32,044 nt of DNA from the NCBI GenBank assembly GCA_002332905.1, contig DDAM01000004.1:71122-103165 (forward strand). The letters run 5' to 3'. Positions within the stretch are counted from its first letter, which is position 1. Each line of letters starts with the position of its first letter. This DNA comes from Firmicutes bacterium UBA2058 (GTDB taxonomy: Bacteria > Bacillota > Clostridia > Tissierellales > Sedimentibacteraceae). Below the pieces are notes generated by a model. That model saw only the letters and a list, made by a program, of their open reading frames with translations. It was not told the DNA's origin and searched no databases. Position numbers and translations under genes: made by a program. Below are positions 25,701 to 32,044 of the stretch, one piece after another.

Positions 25701-26176
25701 TCTTTATTTATAACATCAACATTAATATCTCTAATATAAACAGAAGGTCTATTATTCTCATTAGTATTTTCATTTAAAATAACAAAAGCACCTGAAACAC
25801 TTAAATGTTCTGATGAATTTAGCAGTAAAGGCATTATATCCTTCAAATACATTTCATTTATGCTACTGTTTAAAGTGTCTTTGGTGCTATCAATTTTATA
25901 CTTTTGCATATAATAGTTATATTTATCATTTATTTTTTCAACAACTGAAGCAGAATTAATAGATATAATATTAAAATACTTTTGAAGCTCATTACTTCTA
26001 TTTTTTGCTATTGTTTCAATTTTTCGATATTCATTATTTTTTACATTTTCTAAAAGGCCAAGTCCAACTATACATCCAAGCAATAAGGAGAATTCTATGA
26101 ATAACAAAATAAATTGCGGAATCATAATTTTAACTCGCAAAGACTTGTTTTTATTAGTCTTATTTTTGATACTCAT
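22769..26176 (-). CDS. Membrane sensor-regulator: Cache-like/HAMP/PAS/degenerate GGDEF-EAL/two LuxR HTH
   Basis: This 1135-residue protein has membrane helices at about 19-42 and 376-398, enclosing a 330-residue outside domain of Cache-like type. Inside follow a HAMP-like stretch (399-455), a PAS-like domain (456-560), and a GGDEF fold (565-725) in which the signature is replaced by GRMTDSC near 638. An EAL fold (738-985) has EPIFSI and then YNAILR where the catalytic Glu of EAL should be, and LGKYGTSYS in place of DDFGTGYS. Two LuxR/GerE-type HTH domains finish it (about 1012-1067, LTKREEEIV; 1073-1130, LSTRENEIL). Both enzyme folds should be inactive. It probably acts as a signal-driven transcription factor anchored in the membrane. 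It lies 21 bp from the solute-binding protein gene. Confidence 0.85.
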   Translation of the reverse strand: MSIKNKTNKNKSLRVKIMIPQFILLFIEFSLLLGCIVGLGLLENVKNNEYRKIETIAKNRSNELQKYFNIISINSASVVEKINDKYNYYMQKYKIDSTKDTLNSSINEMYLKDIMPLLLNSSEHLSVSGAFVILNENTNENNRPSVYIRDINVDVINKDYSDILYRVGPFSIAHSEDIKLDSLWTYNFDFNKIVESEDCDFYAMPIKAVSEDNTNPVNLYGYWSNTFKLSNLDREIITFTVPLINMLGKVYGLYGIEISEDIVLNKMPTAEIPYENSIYMLYKADENNNILINNSLHTGAYFDVLNDKRYSSFLLSSTNKYENLYIMKTDTKNKLDTLCMVNDLEIYSSDSHFNNDKWRLACIVTKSELFKVSDRITNIFLMAFLLSIVLGIIGILCAGEMFVRPIKELVKKVNAINPKKPKQLEKIGVNEVDELSSAIEKLNYDVALAASKLSQTIDLIGLPIAGFEVDYSINKVFLTDSMFNLLSIDRNKSDNNVVTLEFWNFIIKAITKNKEEGFDDTYYFNSAYSSRWFRIKTITAPNQCLLGVVSEVTEEISRHKQLEYETKHDLATGYLKVNYFIKQIKELHDNNYYGALILIDYKISNNLDYMYKTDLSISYIKYVSEFLSQMEIESKLYGRMTDSCIGIYIYNLKNHNKTIEYLKIFIREIQNKINTLLPCSVEIIAGEVVYSSDANSVDLMLKNAEFALNEARHSQNENVVVFNKKAYLESIAILDRQNALYDILSSPCLNYMYEPIFSIMEHRIIGYNAILRTQNSILKSFEEVVTEARLSNKLFILERLGLKSVFKHIRDKNKEFGDSKIFFNSITNEMISNDAISEIDFEHADLYKNIVVEIIDSEYCDDCILKSKNKELHKRGIEISLGKYGTSYSNEAILLCVNPSYIKISSLLVRGVDRDENRQCLIMNIISYAKLNNIKVIASNVINKGEFEALVKMGVEYFYGNYFCSGMYNIGEIINKMDEIYAIIDEVAHKYRLINRNNTDFFTSLIKLLPIDTQLTKREEEIVNLLCSNKTNTEIANCLDISSNTLKTHIRNIFNKFNVKSRRDLLNLCGSCNKELSTRENEILRLIEEGKANEEIADILNISINTVRVHVWNICTKQNVKKRDELKILTMEENK

Positions 26177-26197
26177 ATTCCCCTCCTGAATAAATTT

Positions 26198-27646
26198 CTA
26201 TTTATTAGCAATATCTTCAAATGCTCTTTTTATTGATTCATAATACTCTTCAAAATACTTGTCATCTAAGCATGTAGTTTCAACCTCTTCATAGATTTTA
26301 CCAGAGGATATTCCATTTAAAAAGGCTTCTCTAAATATTTGAGAAATGTATGATAAATTCATGCCAATTGCGTTTCTAAAATCAAAGCTTCCTTTATATT
26401 CCTTGTCTACAGAAAGCTCATATTCATCAAATTGTTTAGTTGCGACCTCTAAAACCTTTATTATATTAGCTGCATTAGATTGTGATGATAATTGTAAGTT
26501 AAACATTTCTTTTTCTTGAAATTCATTTAAAAATTCACTTTTTTTAACTGGAAGATACCCTGTTTCATATGAAAACCTAACGTTTTGCTTCGGATCTGTA
26601 AACCATTTTATAAATTCACAGGATGCAAGCTGCATAGCTTCATCACTTTTTATAACAGACATTCCAGCTCCCTGTTGAATTGAAACTTTTTTCTGACCTT
26701 CAAACACTGGATATGGCATAACTAAAAGCTGAGTCGGTTCTGTAATATTAGCATCTATTGTTATTTCTTCAGGAAAGTATTTAACCCCTGCTGATGAACC
26801 AATATATGCAACAACATCATTAGTCTTCATATCATCTGCTCTATATCTTCCTATTTCAGCAAATCTTCCTTTAACAATATTTTTATAATAAAAATCCCAT
26901 AATACTTTTAAACAATCCTTGTCTATATTTAATATACCCTTACCATCTTCCACTATCACTGGAATATTACCAAATTGTCTAAGTCCAATTGATATAAAGT
27001 TTGGTGTAGCATCAACTCCGAAAAATGATTTACCACCTGACCATTCAAAATATACATTTGCAAGTTTTTCTATTCCTTCAAAGGTTTTAAAATCATCTAC
27101 ACTAACTTTATCAAACTTTCCACTTTTATTTGCTTCATCTACAAACTTACTAAATACCACATTATTTATGAATAAAACTTCTGTAGATTTTGCTACTGGA
27201 AAGCTTTTTAGCTTATTATCCTTACCTATTTTGCCTTCCTCAATAAATGCCTTATTAAACTCACTAAGTTCCTTATCTGAAAAATAATCTTCTAAATTTA
27301 CAACTGCATTTAAATTATCAAGCTCTAATACCGTTCCTGTATATGCAAATATAATATTAGGTAGTGGCTCTGAGCCTAAACTTTTTTCTCCTGATGATTT
27401 TATTTTATTAGCTAGCAAATCAATATCTTCCTGATATTTAGGCTGAATAATAACACCTAATTCTCTACCCCTTGTATTATTAAATTCAGATATCATTCTT
27501 TCAAATACCTCTTGTAAATGTGAGGTATAGTAATGCCAAATAGTTATTGTTACAGGTCTATCTGGATTTAATAGTGTCTTATTATTATCGCAGCCTGTCA
27601 ACAAAAGTAATAAAATTACAACAATGCATATACTTTTTTTATTCAT
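26198..27646 (-). CDS. Family 1 extracellular solute-binding lipoprotein (orphan)
   Basis: This 482-residue protein has a signal with lipobox LLTGC at about residue 19, and TITIWHYYTSHLQEVFERMISEFN typical of sugar- or glycerol-phosphate-type binding proteins (SBP_bac_1). A late KWFTDPKQNVRFSYETGYLPVKK segment is also family-typical. No ABC permease or ATPase gene is adjacent. Instead it heads an operon with the large membrane sensor, so it may deliver ligand information to that protein's outside domain rather than feed transport. An AGAGGT SD precedes the ATG. The ligand is unknown. Confidence 0.9.
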   Translation of the reverse strand: MNKKSICIVVILLLLLTGCDNNKTLLNPDRPVTITIWHYYTSHLQEVFERMISEFNNTRGRELGVIIQPKYQEDIDLLANKIKSSGEKSLGSEPLPNIIFAYTGTVLELDNLNAVVNLEDYFSDKELSEFNKAFIEEGKIGKDNKLKSFPVAKSTEVLFINNVVFSKFVDEANKSGKFDKVSVDDFKTFEGIEKLANVYFEWSGGKSFFGVDATPNFISIGLRQFGNIPVIVEDGKGILNIDKDCLKVLWDFYYKNIVKGRFAEIGRYRADDMKTNDVVAYIGSSAGVKYFPEEITIDANITEPTQLLVMPYPVFEGQKKVSIQQGAGMSVIKSDEAMQLASCEFIKWFTDPKQNVRFSYETGYLPVKKSEFLNEFQEKEMFNLQLSSQSNAANIIKVLEVATKQFDEYELSVDKEYKGSFDFRNAIGMNLSYISQIFREAFLNGISSGKIYEEVETTCLDDKYFEEYYESIKRAFEDIANK

Positions 27647-27679
27647 TTAATCTACCTCTTTTTACTATTTATAGTATAT

Positions 27680-27708
27680 ATTGTAGTATAATTATTTGAT
27701 AATATCAA
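27680..27708 (-). promoter_or_regulatory. Promoter candidate of the solute-binding/regulator operon
   Basis: On the minus strand TTGATA (27703-27708) and TACAAT (27680-27685) are 17 bp apart, about 34 bp before the start codon. A perfect palindrome lies 25 bp upstream of the -35. Confidence 0.55.
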
Positions 27709-27732
27709 TTATAAATTAGATAAAAATAATTT

Positions 27733-27768
27733 CACCCTAAAATAAATAATATTATTTATTTTAGGGTG
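27733..27768. promoter_or_regulatory. Perfect 36-bp palindrome between divergent genes
   Basis: CACCCTAAAATAAATAAT (27733-27750) is followed directly by its exact reverse complement (27751-27768). It lies between the minus-strand operon at 27646 and the plus-strand operon at 27884. The hairpin could be a terminator of a lost gene, as T-rich DNA follows on the plus strand, or an operator. No upstream gene on either strand needs a terminator here. Confidence 0.5.
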
Positions 27769-27883
27769 ATGTTTTATTTTATTATTTAAAATATATTAAT
27801 ACTATGATTGTGTTGAGGATCTTCAATTTTATCATTTAAGGAGAAGTCATATTAATTTCTATAAATAAAAAGAGGTGGTGAAT

Positions 27884-28204
27884 TTGACAAAACACTTTAC
27901 AAAAAAATTTATTGATAACAGCACAAATAAGGGCTTCAAATTTATATTTTTTTGCGACATATGCTGTAAGCCCGTCGAATCATCCTTAATTAAATATTCA
28001 TTGTACAAAAAACCGTGGTTATTTAGATTAGGAAGATTTTCTCATACTGAATGGAACATTGAACACGATATTGCCCTTGAGTTTGCTATATCAAACGCAA
28101 AGTCTCATTTTAACAAATGCCAATGCTGTGGGAATTATGTTTGTGATGACGACTATAACATAAATTCTGGTATGTGTTGCTTCTGTTCACCAAATATTAA
28201 TTAA
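27884..28204 (+). CDS. Small Cys-rich zinc-ribbon-like protein
   Basis: This 106-residue protein has no signal peptide. Two Cys groups, CDICC near residue 26 and CQCC...C...CCFC in the last 35 residues, could bind zinc. The middle has the aromatic-rich KKPWLFRLGRFSHTEWN. I choose TTG 27884 because GAGGTGG lies five bases ahead; two GTG codons further up overlap that site. The next gene starts 14 bp on, so the genes form an operon. No family was recognised. Confidence 0.65.
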   Translation: MTKHFTKKFIDNSTNKGFKFIFFCDICCKPVESSLIKYSLYKKPWLFRLGRFSHTEWNIEHDIALEFAISNAKSHFNKCQCCGNYVCDDDYNINSGMCCFCSPNIN

Positions 28205-28218
28205 GATTGGAGGTAACT

Positions 28219-29859
28219 ATGAAAAAAAGAATTTTACCATTACTTATGTTTATTTTACTTAACCTTCTTCTTTTTCAGATTGGTTGCGAACGTACAATAA
28301 GTCCAGATATCGGTTTAAATCCAACAAAAACTGACGCTTTACAATTATCAGAGGATAATTTAAGCAATACACTTGTCAACAAAAAGGCGGATGAAAAAGT
28401 ATTGGTATTTGATGTAAATACAGCAGATCCTCAAAACATGAGCCCTACCTATGGCCAAGGAGAATGCAAGGTGTTTGCAGTTTTTGAAAAAGAAACTGAA
28501 GGTTATAATGCAACAGCAAAAATAATTCGTAAATTTCCGCAATCAAATGAAGAAACCTTTAACAATCAGCTAAATGATGGATATATCTTAATCTCTTATA
28601 AAAGTATACTAAAAAGCAATTCTTCAGAAATTTTCTTATCATCTGAGACGAAAACCGCTTTGGATCAACTAGCTAAAGACTATAGTGGTCAACGTTATTA
28701 CGGTGTGCTTTCAACAGCTGTACATTCAGAGCAGTACAGTGTTGAAAATACCTTTGATTTTGAGATTCCATATGATTTTACGAAAAAGTACGGCGATAAA
28801 CAAGATATCCCTTATCTATTAATTGTAGATGATGATATAGGAAAGCTCTTTTTGTATTTTCACGAACTTTCTGTGGTTGCTGTTGATGGAGAATGGAAAA
28901 TGCTAGCTGATATGAATAACCAATCCATTCCAACCAAAATAGATTCAGATTGTTTATATATTGATGACAATGGATTTGGCGCTAAAGCAGATAATAACTT
29001 ACAGGATCAATGGCGATTACTGTTTCTTGGAAAAAATGACAAAAACACTTTCAAAGGCAATATGTATTTAACACGAATAGAAGAAAAATCAGGACAATAT
29101 CCAATAGCTGAATCAATGACAAATAATTGTAGTGTATTTGAATCTCCAATTGAGCTAAGCTTTCTTCCATTTAACCAGGAGACCTATCTAAAAATTGGAG
29201 GTCAAATGGAAAATCTTTTTCCAACACTAACCCATATGTCAGAGGTAGATTGTCAAGGACAAATTGTTTTATTTACTGTTTCAAGTGATACAGTTTATGT
29301 GGAATTGCCAAATAGTAGCTGTCAAGGTATATTCGAAGGTAAGCTAATTGATAACAATAAGGATATTAATCGTATTTATGAAGAGAATCTTGATTTATAC
29401 CGTTCTGAATACACTTATGCAACTGTGCCACCAGCTAAAAATGATTATGATTTGGAGTCAGCTGCACTTCAAGGTGCTGAAATGGCAGGAATTGAGCTTA
29501 CTAAAGAACAACTTGCTATAATCCAAGGCACATCAGGATTTTTTAGTGAATTAGAAGGTCAGTGTCTATGGTTGCCTAATGATTTTATACCATTAACCGC
29601 ACCTATTTACTGCTATGAACAAAACGTACTAACTTCCCCTGTTTTCACCTACACTGAAGATGGGCTATGGCTTGATACTATCGGTCCAATTTATCGTCAA
29701 AGATTTAAGGAAATGAGAGGTTTTTCTGTACAGGAGGGTTATTTTTCAGGTCACTACACTATGGAAATAGTATTTCGCTATGGAAGCAAAACATTCTATA
29801 TTGAGATTACAGACGGTAATGCAGGAGCAGATGTTACTATTTTTATGTTAGGGCAATAA
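28219..29859 (+). CDS. Large lipoprotein of unknown function
   Basis: This 546-residue protein begins with a signal peptide ending at the Cys of FQIGC (about residue 23), so it should be a membrane-anchored lipoprotein. The remainder is soluble-looking, with acidic and aromatic segments (for example LLIVDDDIGKLFLYFHE) and no motif I can assign. ATG 28219 is chosen because GGAGG lies five bases ahead. Base use is a little richer in G+C than the minus-strand neighbours. It is followed by the SLH gene after 54 bp. Confidence 0.75.
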   Translation: MKKRILPLLMFILLNLLLFQIGCERTISPDIGLNPTKTDALQLSEDNLSNTLVNKKADEKVLVFDVNTADPQNMSPTYGQGECKVFAVFEKETEGYNATAKIIRKFPQSNEETFNNQLNDGYILISYKSILKSNSSEIFLSSETKTALDQLAKDYSGQRYYGVLSTAVHSEQYSVENTFDFEIPYDFTKKYGDKQDIPYLLIVDDDIGKLFLYFHELSVVAVDGEWKMLADMNNQSIPTKIDSDCLYIDDNGFGAKADNNLQDQWRLLFLGKNDKNTFKGNMYLTRIEEKSGQYPIAESMTNNCSVFESPIELSFLPFNQETYLKIGGQMENLFPTLTHMSEVDCQGQIVLFTVSSDTVYVELPNSSCQGIFEGKLIDNNKDINRIYEENLDLYRSEYTYATVPPAKNDYDLESAALQGAEMAGIELTKEQLAIIQGTSGFFSELEGQCLWLPNDFIPLTAPIYCYEQNVLTSPVFTYTEDGLWLDTIGPIYRQRFKEMRGFSVQEGYFSGHYTMEIVFRYGSKTFYIEITDGNAGADVTIFMLGQ

Positions 29860-29913
29860 TAAAATTATCGTAAACAGCATTCAATAAAAAATTATTATAT
29901 GAGGAGAATTATT

Positions 29914-30978
29914 ATGAAAAAAAGATTAACCAGAACTATTATTTTAATGATTGTTACATTTCTTACATCCACTATGTTTTGTAACTATGTATTTGCAAAC
30001 TTAACCGAAGGTGTACCTTCATCATTAGAAGCCCCTTCTATTAAAAAAATTGAATTAAAAACAAATGAAGATGGTATTCCTTATTTTGAGGCTCAAGTAA
30101 AAATTCCACAAAGTGTATTGGATATAGATAGGGAACAGCCTGCAGGAGGCTCTGTATTTTGGGAATATTCTGTTAAGCTAGATAATGGAAGTTGGGAGGA
30201 TTTTGGTGGAGGAGGATATCTGTCTGTAATAACAGAATCAGAAGAAGCAAAAGTTGCAGGCAGTGATGATACTTTTATTATTAATTTTAATCCTATTGAC
30301 GAAGGTGGACTTGAAGAAATTAATATAGAAAATCATATTTATACCTATAAGATAAGAGTTTATTATGATTATTATGAAGGTTGGCCCAATGTCGAACCAA
30401 TATACTCACCAATTTCAAATGAGATGTCAATAGGTTCAGGCAGCTTCTATAAAGGTGCTAGCTCATGGGCAACAGCAGAGCTTGACAAAGCACAGCAATA
30501 TGGATTGATTACAGAGCGAATCAAAGATGATATGGCAGCTAAGATTACACGTGAAGAATTTGCTGAAATTGCGGTGAAATTATATGAAATATATACTGGT
30601 AATACAGCAACTGTCGGAGATTCCAGTTTTACAGACACAACTAACCCAGAAATTTTAAAAGCTGCAAATCTTGGTTTAGTAACAGGTGTAGGTAATAACA
30701 AATATGAGCCAAATTCACTTGTTACAAGAGAACAAATGGCAACAATATTATTAAGAGCCTTAAAGGTAATAAATCCTACTGCAGATTTTTCTACAACTAA
30801 CCCGACTAAATTTGCTGATGATGATAAAGTGGAATCTTGGGCGAAAGATGGAGTTTATTACTGTAGTAAAACAAAAATAGTGACAGGTATAGGTAATAAT
30901 CTCTTTGATCCTAAAGGTAGTGCTACACGCGAGATGGCTGTAATTGTTTGTACAAGAGCATATGAATTTTATAAATAG
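29914..30978 (+). CDS. SLH-domain surface protein
   Basis: This 354-residue secreted protein has a signal peptide (1-28, ending YVFA) and a beta-rich region (about 35-180) ending YSPISNEMS, perhaps of fibronectin type. Three SLH motifs complete it (about 185-354: SWATAELDKAQQYGLI, FTDTTNPEILKAANLGLVTG, FADDDKVESWAKDGVYYC). SLH repeats hold proteins to the wall through secondary polymers. I use ATG 29914, seven bases after GAGGAG. The gene probably shares a transcript with its neighbours. Confidence 0.9.
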   Translation: MKKRLTRTIILMIVTFLTSTMFCNYVFANLTEGVPSSLEAPSIKKIELKTNEDGIPYFEAQVKIPQSVLDIDREQPAGGSVFWEYSVKLDNGSWEDFGGGGYLSVITESEEAKVAGSDDTFIINFNPIDEGGLEEINIENHIYTYKIRVYYDYYEGWPNVEPIYSPISNEMSIGSGSFYKGASSWATAELDKAQQYGLITERIKDDMAAKITREEFAEIAVKLYEIYTGNTATVGDSSFTDTTNPEILKAANLGLVTGVGNNKYEPNSLVTREQMATILLRALKVINPTADFSTTNPTKFADDDKVESWAKDGVYYCSKTKIVTGIGNNLFDPKGSATREMAVIVCTRAYEFYK

Positions 30979-31007
30979 ATTTTTTGATATTTTTATGGAG
31001 GTATAAT

Positions 31008-31934
31008 ATGTTTTGTAGTAATTGTGGAAGTAATCAAATGGAAGGAACTAAGTTCTGCACAAAATGCGGCAATAAATTAGCGGATGTACCAACAAGTGTA
31101 GCATCAAACATAAAAAAGCCAACAGATATAATTGATTATGTTCTTTATGGTGATGATATGCAGCTAGTTGAAATTGAACTTGACTCAAGTGAAAGTGTAG
31201 TAGCAGAGGCTGGTGCTATGACTTACATGGACAAAAACATCAAAATGGAAACTATATTTGGTGATGGAAGCGGAAAAGATGATAACAAAGGGTTTATGGG
31301 TAAGCTCGCAAGCGCTGGTAAAAGGGCATTAACAGGGGAAAGCTTATTTATGACTTCCTTCCAAAATGTTGGATATGAAAAGGCTCATGTTGCTTTTGCA
31401 GCTCCATTCCCAGGTAAAATTATACCAGTTGAGCTAAAAGAGTTTGGTGAAAGCTTAATTTGTCAAAAGTCTGCATTCTTATGTGCCGCAAAGGGTGTTT
31501 CTATTGGAATTCATTTTCAGAAGAAAATAGGTGTTGGATTCTTTGGTGGTGAAGGATTTATTATGCAAAAGCTAACAGGAGACGGCTTAGTTTTCTTACA
31601 CGCAGGTGGGACTATTATTAAAAAGGAACTAAAGGCAGGAGAAATGTTAAGGCTTGACACTGGTTGTCTAGTTGCAATTAGTGAAACTGTAAACTACGAT
31701 GTACAGTTCGCTGGAGATATAAAAAGCGGTATATTTGGTGGTGAGGGCTTATTCTTAGCTACAGTTCAAGGACCTGGTCATGTTTGGTTACAATCACTCC
31801 CATTTAGCCGATTAGCTGATAGAATTTCATCAGCTCAAGGAAGTCATCAAGGAGAAAACAAAGGATTTAACAATCCTCTAGGTGAAATTACAGGTGGTAT
31901 TGGTGGAGCATTAGGTGGATTATTTAAAGGTTAA
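31008..31934 (+). CDS. Zinc-ribbon plus AIM24/TIGR00266-family protein
   Basis: This 308-residue protein starts with a double-Cys zinc ribbon (CSNCG...CTKCG, residues 3-24) and continues with the AIM24/TIGR00266 beta fold. Marks are VEIELDSSESVVAEAGAMTYMD, GKIIPVELKEFG and GGEGLFLATVQGPGHVWLQSLP. The tail is Gly-rich (GGIGGALGGLFKG). The family function is unknown in bacteria. GGAGG lies seven bases before ATG 31008; the frame upstream of that ATG overlaps the SLH stop region and is unlikely. It ends the operon in this window. Confidence 0.93.
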   Translation: MFCSNCGSNQMEGTKFCTKCGNKLADVPTSVASNIKKPTDIIDYVLYGDDMQLVEIELDSSESVVAEAGAMTYMDKNIKMETIFGDGSGKDDNKGFMGKLASAGKRALTGESLFMTSFQNVGYEKAHVAFAAPFPGKIIPVELKEFGESLICQKSAFLCAAKGVSIGIHFQKKIGVGFFGGEGFIMQKLTGDGLVFLHAGGTIIKKELKAGEMLRLDTGCLVAISETVNYDVQFAGDIKSGIFGGEGLFLATVQGPGHVWLQSLPFSRLADRISSAQGSHQGENKGFNNPLGEITGGIGGALGGLFKG

Positions 31935-32044
31935 ATCATTTTTCCCATCACTAATTAAAAAAAAAGCAGATGAAACATGTAATATAACTCAATTACTTTA
32001 TCAGAATTAATGGAGCTGTTACTATGATATGCTTCCTTCTAGGT

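Noticed and set aside
22769..26176. Reading the large regulator as an active diguanylate cyclase or phosphodiesterase
   Set aside because: The GGDEF signature is absent (RMTDS) and the EAL catalytic Glu and DDFG acids are replaced. Only the folds remain.
26198..27646. Part of a complete ABC sugar importer
   Set aside because: No permease or ATPase gene lies on either side. The downstream partner is a sensor-regulator and the upstream gene is divergent and unrelated.

Overview
The window is AT-rich DNA (roughly 30% G+C by eye) with short spacers, strong GGAGG-type ribosome sites, TTG and GTG starts, and gene sets typical of anaerobic Firmicutes. These include a YabM/YabN/HU cluster, RecD2, long HPF, ComF, peptidase T and SLH-domain proteins. 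I read it as a chromosome segment from the class Clostridia and cannot name the genus.

Region 1 (about 1-7750, all minus strand) is an arsenic and thiol-redox island. In transcription order it holds a YraQ/ArsP-type permease, a two-cluster ferredoxin fused to a DUF2703-like thioredoxin fold, a membrane-tethered thioredoxin, CcdA, ArsR, ACR3, a possible 37-residue peptide, thioredoxin-coupled ArsC, a Cys-tagged small thioredoxin, an ArsR-CobW GTPase fusion and a second small thioredoxin. Two strong promoters (TTGACA-N17-TATAAT) drive the permease operon and the thioredoxin at 1883. Both carry the same three ATATCGAT-like boxes at nearly the same spacing. arsR has its own, different palindrome. 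Nearly identical terminator hairpins lie at both ends of the island, next to the HU gene, which suggests insertion beside a housekeeping cluster.

Region 2 (about 7820-14860) is housekeeping. HU, a short MazG/YabN and a SpoVB/YabM-type flippase are on the minus strand. RecD2, ComF and the long hibernation-promoting factor are on the plus strand.

Region 3 (about 14900-18530) holds a NUDIX hydrolase, a decayed GNAT acetyltransferase, a 409-bp inverted-repeat-bounded palindromic element, peptidase T, a membrane protein resembling DUF5317 and an XRE regulator. It is followed by a 440-bp gene-free stretch with a perfect plus-strand promoter and a strong hairpin.

Region 4 (about 18930-22280, minus strand) holds an SPFH/NfeD pair and an M23 lipoprotein. 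A cluster of hairpins upstream of the M23 gene belongs to a dispersed repeat family also seen at 1 and 13376.

Region 5 (22281-27646, minus strand) is the most unusual locus. An orphan solute-binding lipoprotein, a 1135-residue membrane regulator and a flavodoxin form one tight operon. The regulator combines a large extracytoplasmic sensor, HAMP, PAS-like, degenerate GGDEF and degenerate EAL domains, and two tandem LuxR-type DNA-binding domains. I read it as a binding-protein-coupled, membrane-anchored transcription factor built from a dead c-di-GMP enzyme scaffold. A perfect 36-bp palindrome lies in the divergent gap beyond it.

Region 6 (27884-31934, plus strand) is a four-gene run: a Cys-rich small protein, an unrecognised lipoprotein, an SLH-anchored protein and a zinc-ribbon AIM24/TIGR00266 protein.
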